From Endotrypanum monterogeii (Eukaryota; Euglenozoa; Kinetoplastea; Trypanosomatida; Trypanosomatidae): DNA of 64,000 nt. The position numbers and the translations under genes were made by a program. The stretch is from contig CM007315.1 in NCBI GenBank assembly GCA_000333855.2, positions 292,116 through 356,115 on the forward strand, read 5' to 3'. Numbering within the stretch: position 1 is the first letter of the stretch; each line of letters begins with the position of its first letter. The notes under the pieces were generated by a model. It worked only from the letters and a program-made list of their open reading frames with translations, had not been told where the DNA came from and did no database searches. Of this stretch, positions 20,501-27,189 are shown piece by piece.

Positions 20501-20995
20501 GGCGAGAGCCACGACCGCCTTCGCCGGGGCGTTGTGGTGTGCCAGAAAAGACTCCAGTTGTGGCATAAAAGGGTCTGCCTCGCTGTCGGTGAGGAAATGC
20601 CTAAGCACCAACGTATCCTCCCGGACCGCGAGGGAGGCGCAAACGTGGTAGAGGGCAGCCTCCATCTCGTATAGAAGCTCCTTCGGGGTGTAGGATAGGT
20701 GTGCCTCCATCGGGGTGCGGAGGTTCGTGAGAAGAATGCTTTGCAGGCGATGAACCTCAGTGATGAGGGCACGGTTGTGTTGGGGATTGGCGACGATGCG
20801 CCGCGCCTGGGCATCGTAGACCATAAATGGGGCCGTAAACTTCTCCTTCATCTGCACTGTCTGGGCGTGAATGTGTGAGTGGGAATTCACTGAGGGGGCG
20901 CCCCGGACCTGTGCAGATGGGAAGCCTGTTAGATGCCCCAGACGATGAGATGTGTCCATCTGGGGGCCTCTGGATAATGCCTGTTCGCAGTTCAT
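17582..20995 (-). CDS. Large hypothetical protein with three PDZ-like modules
   Basis: 1137 aa from the ATG at 20995 (a GTG further upstream is ignored). An N-terminal helical region (about 75-300) is followed by PDZ-like module 1 (about 332-440, with RWGLLV as the loop), module 2 (about 463-553, with SWGLKV and VQKVNNRDM), a very long acidic and Ala-rich linker (about 555-1020), and module 3 (about 1028-1137). The linker contains basic patches near 774-810 (KKTRGSVKKSSK and KKGTRGRRKKD) that could be nuclear localisation signals. The gene is the longer paralogue of the one at 13015-10700; the two align from the helical N-terminus to the LRR end, and differ mainly in linker length. The true start may be Met13 (20959), because the first AG after the upstream polypyrimidine tract lies inside the first codons. 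Function unknown. Confidence 0.85.
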   Translation of the reverse strand: MNCEQALSRGPQMDTSHRLGHLTGFPSAQVRGAPSVNSHSHIHAQTVQMKEKFTAPFMVYDAQARRIVANPQHNRALITEVHRLQSILLTNLRTPMEAHLSYTPKELLYEMEAALYHVCASLAVREDTLVLRHFLTDSEADPFMPQLESFLAHHNAPAKAVVALAHCLSEGTSHELLSSFLCMLEKRIQQELDPVVHRKRTEEERAALRATENNLRDVAQLVRDMQTAYYSIDTASQQQRRQPQSDVNEVDRARTPAANAISAKIVEEDFYRILRWVVAVDADRRALRAAASGTAGSTAEQRSQPTTAVCAPHSTLSHAQAKSFAKVTEYDAFSGQLTLERAGAAQRWGLLVNAKGLLVGLENEVRNSSEAAERLYDAVQQQSGEAGGLTIYEVNRRRIRPAHGSDNGVSTDDGDVMQKLRSSLTQNNRTLHLIIEKRKQVDLTVPREVLFEISHQGGEGGVGQRCILMMERASKNISWGLKVKCLEGSAAVLSDFAPGVQLSNAAKNLLFDMRGRLRVQKVNNRDMANLSMAEMRHLITSSLLLTLHLQVTDAKVGSQLEATASKSPRKEQPFSAEVVAPPQETPPLERSAPEAPREAVTSTEADVAADEGAGLMEEVDSEQVKISDVPASIADDFLKQQSPSDAVGADAVGAVVVPDVAEVDVPEVDTFEEHHWAKPTTTIGAPGDEPDVDAAKNAEGAESNDVTGDDFARRTLLECFQSVVDGKHLPSAEEVDVSTGGEEQNTSERGTAVDTDAADPDAVDGIEPGGGGAKTKSLKKTRGSVKKSSKTEDTLSRKNKKGTRGRRKKDTALLEEGENEADLLPKAVREEQENFGEVAGGHDSAAIPIGDTTTKEEAEAFLRKGSPSNAAVEDTDAIPEKGKEATQTHGGKRSGQANTSAAAAAAAATVIHGEQENLSAVEEEQTDLKDTHSAPVDVQLVDLPPTAAEVAMDHARQSAKKMRGQPVRATASAIEAGEEGGGGDVGHDDALKEMDRTATEKEASPPTGDDADDAPRASLSELLKAEPLTFENDVRLEMFDGSTLQLERPSAKLPWNIKVAFAGDDIIMTKLPPFSESKLGHPFLRSLRASPQGEVKWVVDGLNGQDLSMMKKSSKTKVLETIKGSTKLSFALRVLRR

Positions 20996-21046
20996 GATGG
21001 AGAAGAGTACGGCGGAGAGGGGAAACAACAAATCAACAAGAGGGGG
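20980..21046 (-). promoter_or_regulatory. Polypyrimidine tract and acceptor around the start codon
   Basis: The minus-strand pyrimidine tract (about 21,046-21,010, then CTCTTCTCC) has no AG before the ATG at 20995. The first AG falls within GAACAG at about residue 5. A second AG directly precedes the ATG of Met13 at 20959. Confidence 0.35.
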
Positions 21047-22127
21047 ACGGACCACGCGCGCCGACGAGAGAATATATCGAGGTGAATTTTTCGATGTTTC
21101 TATGTATGTCTATGGCTGTGCTATGAAAACAATTTTTTTTTTATTATTATTACGGCGGTGTGTCTGCAGGTGCAGGAGTGGGAGAGGGACTGTAAGGGTT
21201 TTCTAGCGTGTGTCGATAAACACCTCTGGGAAAAGAGAAGTGATACGCTTCGTCTGCTTCTCAGCAGTGAGTGATCATCGCCATTCACAGAGTCGAGAAG
21301 AAAACACAACAGGAGAGATTGATGGGAAAGGGGGAGAGGGAAAGAGGTGGATGCGATGTAAAGCATCGAGTCCAAGACAAAACGAAGTAGACAAGGGAGA
21401 TGAGATCTTATTCCATTGAGAAATAGTTTTCTTCGCAGGGCTCGAAGAGAGCCCTGCACACAATAACAAACAAACAAAATGGGGGAGGTCTCCACACCTT
21501 TCCCTTCTCATATCTTTGACTTGTTTCCTCGCACACATTAGCATCCAGGTGTTCGGTAAACGAAAGATGACTTCTCTGTCCCCTATGCATACACACACAC
21601 AGAGGGAGCGAGGGAGGGAGAGGTCATTACTTACACAGTACAGAGTAACGTCAAGGGAAAAACTTTCCTTCCCGAACACGAGACGTGCATGTGGATGAGA
21701 ATGGGTCCGCGGTGAGATGCAAGCGATGAGGTGGGGAATAGGATGGAGATGTTCTGCTTTCTCCGGGCGCGGGCTCACGTGTAAAAACACTATTGCACGA
21801 CCTGTCCTCCAGACAAGTCCTTGTTTCTATGTTTTTTGTCTTTTTTCATTCGTGTTGTTTCTTACACTGTATTTATAATATATATATGTATATATACATA
21901 TATATATCAATTTATTTTCGTTTTATACGACTTTCTTTTTTTGTTTAGTTATAAATTAAGCCTTTCCCCTTTGACATGTTTCCACAGTGCCCCACGGCGG
22001 CGTGTGGAGCAACACAACAACAACAACAAAGCATACCTCGAAGGAGGGTGTCACTACACACACATCCCAAGTAGAATGCAATTGACAGCCAGGCGCACAC
22101 ACACACACACACACCTTTTTATCATCA
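20996..22127. other. Spacer between helicase-like and PDZ-like genes
   Basis: No gene supported. It contains T11 near 21,131, a short TA/CA region at 21,880-21,910 and (CA)n near 22,096. A GTG-initiated minus frame (21790-21275) has no good start and is not called. Confidence 0.5.
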
Positions 22128-24380
22128 TCATTCGATATTGTCGGCGACGTGCTCCGCGGGAGCCTCACCAACGATGTTTTGTCTGACGAACGCCTTGTAG
22201 GTGCGGCGGTCTGCGTCTTGCTTCTGGCGAGCAGCACGGTAGTAGTCCTCTTTCGGACGAAACACGGTGTCCTTCAGGCGGAGGTCGAGCAGCGGCAGCT
22301 CCGTATAGCCAAATTCCTCTGCAGCTTTCTCGAGGCACACCTTTGTCTCATCGTATACGTCACGTGGTCCAATGGTGCTGTAGACACGCATAGTCGCTTT
22401 GTACGCGTAATAAGCCGCGTTCTGAACTGCGAATAATTTTCTATTCATTGACTTCAGTTTCTCGCCAACAAGATGGTAGCGACCACCAGCCTGTGCAGCC
22501 AACTCCCGGAACTCGAGGTTGTACCGACTGGCCCCCTCTTGGCGCAGGTGACGCAGCGCCCCAGTAACCTCGTTTGGACGCAACAGAAGCAGAATATGGG
22601 TGTAGTTCACCTCGGCGGGTAACCCCGTCTTGGCAGTCGATGAGAACGCTTTATCATCGGTGCCTCCTGTTCCGTTCTTTCGCGCCTTCTTCACTGCGAT
22701 GGGGGCTGGCGGGGGAGAAATACTGCGCTTGCGCTGGCGGGCTGTGGTCTCCCGGCGCACTACCAGCTCCTTTGATGGGGACGAGGAATTGCCCTCCTTG
22801 CCATCACACGCGCTCGCCACGGTCGCCCCCGGGGTCAATACATCCGCAATGAACTGGTTGTAGTTGAGGATGTCAGGAATAATATCGTACTGAAGGAAAA
22901 CCGAGCCGCGACGTGGGACCAGCCCATGGCAAGACAGAAGAACCGCTGCTGTCTTGCCGTCTTTCCCGGACTCGACCGTGGCGTCGAAGGCGACGCACAG
23001 CCGCTGGCGGTCGGCGATGGTGTGCATGTTTGTATACCCACTGGCGCCTTCGTAATCGCTCAGCAGCTGGATATAAGGCGGCAGTTCATCCAGGAAAGAG
23101 TAGAGGGTGTCGTAAAGAAATGTGACTGCCTCCCGTGTGGCGACATGCACAACAATTCCGCGGTTCGGTGTCAGCCCCTTCAGCAACGCAAAAAGAAACT
23201 GGAAGCGATGGGCTCCCTGTGCGACGGCGTAGTGCACAGTAACCGGTGATCGAAAAGCCGCGACGACGTCGGAGGCGGAGACGGCAGCGACCCCACTCAC
23301 ATCTCCCTCGCTATTGCCGCCACCACCCTCGATTCTCAGGGTGGTCCACAGATCCAGTGCTGGCTCAGACAACCAGCTTTGATCGGCCGATAGAACAGCA
23401 AACGCAGCAACGTGGCTGAGGCAACTCCATCGCTGTGCGTTGAGCGCCTGGGATGAAATATTCGCGTCGGAGGACGAGGCCGTCGTGTTGCCCTTCAGCG
23501 TATGGAGGAGAGACCCACTGCGCGTTGGCGCTTGACGTAGGAGAAGTGCACAACTACCAATGAACTTCCATATAGCGCTGCGGCGGTCCACAGCGAGGAA
23601 CCCTGCAGGCGTCGCCAACACCACCACAACACTTGTCAGCGCGGACGTTGGATCAGCCGGCTCGTGTTTAGAAGACATTTCTTTGGCTTTCGGTGAGCTA
23701 GACTGTATCTTGCGCCGCTTTCCAGTCAGTAACTCCGGAGGGGAGCTCATGGGCTTAGAGTTGCCGCCCCCACTGGTAGCGCTGACGGCACACGGGAAGG
23801 TCGGATACCGGCAGGCGTTGTCATCGTCCAGGAGTAGAACAGTGAATCCGTAGCGCTCCTTCAGCCCTTTCGCCACCTCAGCAGCCTCTCGGCATGTGTC
23901 AACGAGAACAAAAAGGTGTGAGCCCTCCCCAGTAGGGCTGCCCGCCGTACCTAACTCGGCGGCCCGACGTGAGGCTAGCTCCAGCGCTGACAACGCAAGC
24001 GTATCCAACGCCGCCCTCGTGTCTGCCACCTTCGCACGCGTGACTGCCAAGGCCGTCTCACCGCTCTTGCGAGCCTGTGCGTAGCTGGAGGAAGAGCCCG
24101 GCGCGGCTAGCGCCTCCACGAGCTTCATTTGCGTACGGGAAAGCCGATACGTTGCCCCGCTCGAGAGACGACCCTCCAAGTAGGTCATAACTAAAGGAGA
24201 GAGTAGTCCCTCCGTCCTCGTCGCTGCCGTCTCGTTGGGACATTGATCTCGAAGTGCGACCGCCGCCTCCTGCCGAGAGGCGAGTACGGGTACAACATCT
24301 GTGGCTTGTTTTGCCCTCGCCAGCCTCTGCGCCTCTTTTCCGAGGTAACCCTTCAGGTGACGAAGGCCTCGCGTGTCCAT
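22128..24380 (-). CDS. Degenerate DEAD-box helicase-like protein (pseudoenzyme)
   Basis: 750 aa from the ATG at 24380. The reading frame runs 249 bases further upstream, but the splice acceptor lies inside that extension. The fold order of a DEAD-box RNA helicase is visible. There is a Q-motif-like YRLSRTQMKLVEALA (about 78-92), and a motif I position reading ARKSGETALAV (about 103-113) where GSGKT is expected. FVLVDTCREAAEVA replaces the PTRELA region (about 157-170), VLATPAGFL matches TPGR (about 254-262), and VLSADQSW stands where VLDEADR belongs (about 329-336). The second RecA lobe has VVHVATREAV (about 410-419), CHGLVPRRG for the TDVAARGLD motif, and NQFIADVL for HRxGRxxR. The C-terminal block (about 605-720) resembles the extension found in Has1/DDX10/DDX18-type proteins. 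Loss of the Walker A Lys, the DEAD acids and the arginine finger argues against ATPase activity. A structural role in ribosome biogenesis is inferred from the nearest families. Confidence 0.8.
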   Translation of the reverse strand: MDTRGLRHLKGYLGKEAQRLARAKQATDVVPVLASRQEAAVALRDQCPNETAATRTEGLLSPLVMTYLEGRLSSGATYRLSRTQMKLVEALAAPGSSSSYAQARKSGETALAVTRAKVADTRAALDTLALSALELASRRAAELGTAGSPTGEGSHLFVLVDTCREAAEVAKGLKERYGFTVLLLDDDNACRYPTFPCAVSATSGGGNSKPMSSPPELLTGKRRKIQSSSPKAKEMSSKHEPADPTSALTSVVVVLATPAGFLAVDRRSAIWKFIGSCALLLRQAPTRSGSLLHTLKGNTTASSSDANISSQALNAQRWSCLSHVAAFAVLSADQSWLSEPALDLWTTLRIEGGGGNSEGDVSGVAAVSASDVVAAFRSPVTVHYAVAQGAHRFQFLFALLKGLTPNRGIVVHVATREAVTFLYDTLYSFLDELPPYIQLLSDYEGASGYTNMHTIADRQRLCVAFDATVESGKDGKTAAVLLSCHGLVPRRGSVFLQYDIIPDILNYNQFIADVLTPGATVASACDGKEGNSSSPSKELVVRRETTARQRKRSISPPPAPIAVKKARKNGTGGTDDKAFSSTAKTGLPAEVNYTHILLLLRPNEVTGALRHLRQEGASRYNLEFRELAAQAGGRYHLVGEKLKSMNRKLFAVQNAAYYAYKATMRVYSTIGPRDVYDETKVCLEKAAEEFGYTELPLLDLRLKDTVFRPKEDYYRAARQKQDADRRTYKAFVRQNIVGEAPAEHVADNIE

Positions 24381-24450
24381 CAGGAAAGGAGAGATGAAGG
24401 AAAAAACAAAAAATCGACCTTGAGATAGATATGTATCTCTGTGTGTATTT

Positions 24451-24517
24451 CTGTGCGTGTGGGTGGGTGTGTGGGAGGGGGGGGAGAGAATGGAGGGAGA
24501 AGAGGGAACGAGGGACG
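24451..24517 (-). promoter_or_regulatory. Predicted trans-splice acceptor for the helicase-like gene
   Basis: A long minus-strand C/T tract (about 24,517-24,474) is followed by AG-free sequence to the first AG at 24452-24451. The ATG at 24380 is then the first, with a 5' UTR of about 70 bases. Confidence 0.6.
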
Positions 24518-24642
24518 CTGAAGTTATATCCATCAAAGGCGGCGCATGGGGGGGATCCAACAGAGAGAGAGAGAAATACACACAGACACGCATATATAAC
24601 GGCAAAATAAAATCAAAATCATGCCGCATTCACCAGGGTATC

Positions 24643-24648
<6 letters not shown>

Positions 24649-24678
<30 letters not shown>
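24649..24678. repeat. (TA)n microsatellite
   Basis: Uninterrupted TA dinucleotides. Confidence 0.9.
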
Positions 24679-24681
<3 letters not shown>

Positions 24682-25360
24682 GACAACGAAGATATGAGAC
24701 AGAGAGGAAGGGAATATGTGTTCATGGAGTGCGCAGCAGATGAAGTAAAAGACACAACCCGATAGAAAAAAAAAGAGAATCGACACGAGGAATGTTCAGA
24801 ACAGAAAGACTTCGAGATCATGCCAGCAGTACAAAGGCCCAACATGATCATTTCTTTTTTTTTTCGTCTTCCCACAAGGAGAAAAAAAAAAGGAAGGAGG
24901 AAGTGTGTCTCTGTGCCTAGGTGAGGCGGCCCCACAGTGGCATGTATACTCCCACATTTGCCGTGTCTATCTTTTCCCCACATTTCCGTGTTTTATTTTT
25001 GCAGATGCAAACCCGTAGAGAAGTGTGCACAGCCGTCGACCCCTCTACCATCACCACCACCACACACCCCTCTCGATCCCAAGTCGGGGGGCCATCGTCT
25101 TCGGTATATTCTTTTTTTTTCCTTTTGATACGTTTCCACCAAGCTCACATTTCTTCATCGCTGCGATGGACTCCCGAAGAGGGGGGGGGGAACTAACGGC
25201 AGGAGGAACGCGGGTCAGTGATCAACCTGTCCCCTCTTCTCCTCCCCCGGACGAAGTAGAAAGGAAGGGTAGGGGGGGGGGCAGAATGTGAAGTGATACC
25301 CCCAGAGAATAAGCGGGGAAAAATAGGTTCGAGCAAAACACCGAGTGAAATATACTATAC

Positions 25361-25366
<6 letters not shown>

Positions 25367-25396
<30 letters not shown>
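25367..25396. repeat. (TA)n microsatellite
   Basis: Uninterrupted TA dinucleotides flanked by imperfect ATATAC units. Confidence 0.9.
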
Positions 25397-25408
<12 letters not shown>

Positions 25409-25686
25409 GTATATGCGAGGGTCCGTAGTTCTGAGATGAATGACAACAAGAGAATAACAAAACGGCCGTAAACATGGAAAAGGTAAATCCTGTCCTCTAG
25501 TCTGGAAAAGTAATAATATATATGATATATAAAAAAAAAGAGTTGCTGAAACACCAGCACATCGAAAAGAGCAACGTAACAAGCACAAAAAAAACAAAAC
25601 GTGAGCAGATATCCTATATAATTTAAAAAAAAAAAAGACATGGATGCAGCGCAAATCTCCACCCACTCACCGACCAGAAAAGAGAA

Positions 25687-25688
<2 letters not shown>

Positions 25689-25717
<29 letters not shown>
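25689..25717. repeat. (TA)n microsatellite
   Basis: Uninterrupted TA dinucleotides. Confidence 0.9.
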
Positions 25718-25723
<6 letters not shown>

Positions 25724-26504
25724 CTAAGAATTTGAGGTGAAAACAAAAAGAAGGGAGGCACACATGCGCTAGCCAACTAAAAGTGAATAAGAGTTATATC
25801 ACACTCAATGCACATGAAACATTTATTTCGGCGTCTTCGCAGATTTTGGAGGTGAAAAATGATATTTTACATCTCCAACATGTGTGTCACAGAAAAAGAA
25901 ACCAATAAAAAAAAAAAACAGAAAAAAAAGCAAAAAAAAACGGAATAAGAGATCAGCCACAGAAACGGTGGCGTAGAAAACACTCTCACCCCAACGCATC
26001 CGCGGTGAGCACACCGAGAGGGAGGGGTGGAAAGGAAGGATGGGAAAGGAGGAGGGAGAGGTACTAAGGGGCGTCGCTTTTTAACAACAGCATATGCCTT
26101 TAGGTCTTACTGCTTTCATTATTATTATGCCTCGCGCTCCTCCACACGACCTTCTAAGGAATTTTTGAGTCAAGTAATGGACTCACAGACGTTGAAGCGC
26201 TCAGGAAGACACAAATACATAAAAGAAGGACAATATAGTAAGACACGCAAAAAGGGGGTGTAGGCGAGGGCGCTGTGTCGACGGACAAAATAATGGAAGG
26301 AGTCGGGCACCTAGAGAAACACGTGTGTGTGTGTTTCCCACGCACAACGGAAACGCACGTGCGGAGGTAGAAGTGTTGGACAGTCGGCAAGAAAAAAAAA
26401 GGTAGGCAATAAAGTGAGATGAGATGATGAGGATTATTGTGGGGCAGCGACCGCTGAAAACAAACAAATAAAAAAGAAACAAAACAAACAAACGACCCAA
26501 ATAC

Positions 26505-26522
26505 GCACACACACACACACAT

Positions 26523-26563
<41 letters not shown>

Positions 26564-26584
26564 CATGTGTGTGTGTGTGTGTGC
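26505..26584. repeat. (CA)n(TA)n(TG)n self-complementary microsatellite
   Basis: GCACAC repeats, a TA core and GTGTGC repeats form a near-perfect inverted repeat of about 80 bases that could fold into a long hairpin in DNA or RNA. Confidence 0.85.
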
Positions 26585-27189
26585 GGGCGTAAATTTGGTA
26601 TTTCGGAGATCAACTCGTATGGAGGGACGAAATTCTCTCGAGAGCGTAACTCTCCACGCACCAACACGCATTCACTTCCTCCACCCAACCCGACACAAAC
26701 ACACTTCTCCCCCCTCCCCTCCCTCGCAATCAAAAGGAGTCTTGGTGGTGCTTCCTTGTATGTCTTGCACAGTGAAATGGGGAAAAAACAACAACATGGG
26801 ATCCATGAAAAGCTCGAAGGGGCTTAAAAGAAAAAAAAGAAAGCTATACATAAATTTGTGTATATATAGATATATAGATATATGCATATATCCGTGTATA
26901 GATTGATGTATATGGATATACATATATATGTATACATACCTGGGTATGTTTGCAAAACGGGGCGTATTGACAACGGGTACATCCTCTGAGTGCATGCGAT
27001 GTATGGAGAAAAAAAAAGTGGGGAACAACAAATATATATTTAAATATATTTAATTTTTTTAATTTATATATTTATAGACGCTTGGGGCGGGTGAGAGAGT
27101 GCGGAGAACGTAGCCTAGTGTGACGTCCGACGTTCTTGTACCGGAGGACGGGTGAGATGGGGAGGGAAAAGGGGGAGGGATCGATTTGT

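Larger units (their letters stand above)
24381..27189. other. Spacer upstream of the helicase-like gene
   Basis: No gene seen in 2.8 kb. It contains (TA)n at 24,649-24,678, 25,367-25,396 and 25,689-25,717, a (CA)n(TA)n(TG)n inverted repeat at 26,505-26,584, and AT-rich sequence at 26,860-26,930 and 27,030-27,076. Plus-strand A tracts of 8-13 bases are frequent between 25,500 and 26,000. Confidence 0.6.

Noticed and set aside
21275..21790. 171-aa minus frame upstream of the large PDZ-like gene
   Set aside because: Opens at GTG and contains Cys/Val repeats from CA tracts. Some segments look ordered but support is too weak.
24381..24629. N-terminal extension of the helicase-like protein (83 residues)
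   Set aside because: It contains the predicted splice acceptor and a His/Thr/Pro-rich stretch from CA repeats; the ATG at 24380 is the first after the acceptor.
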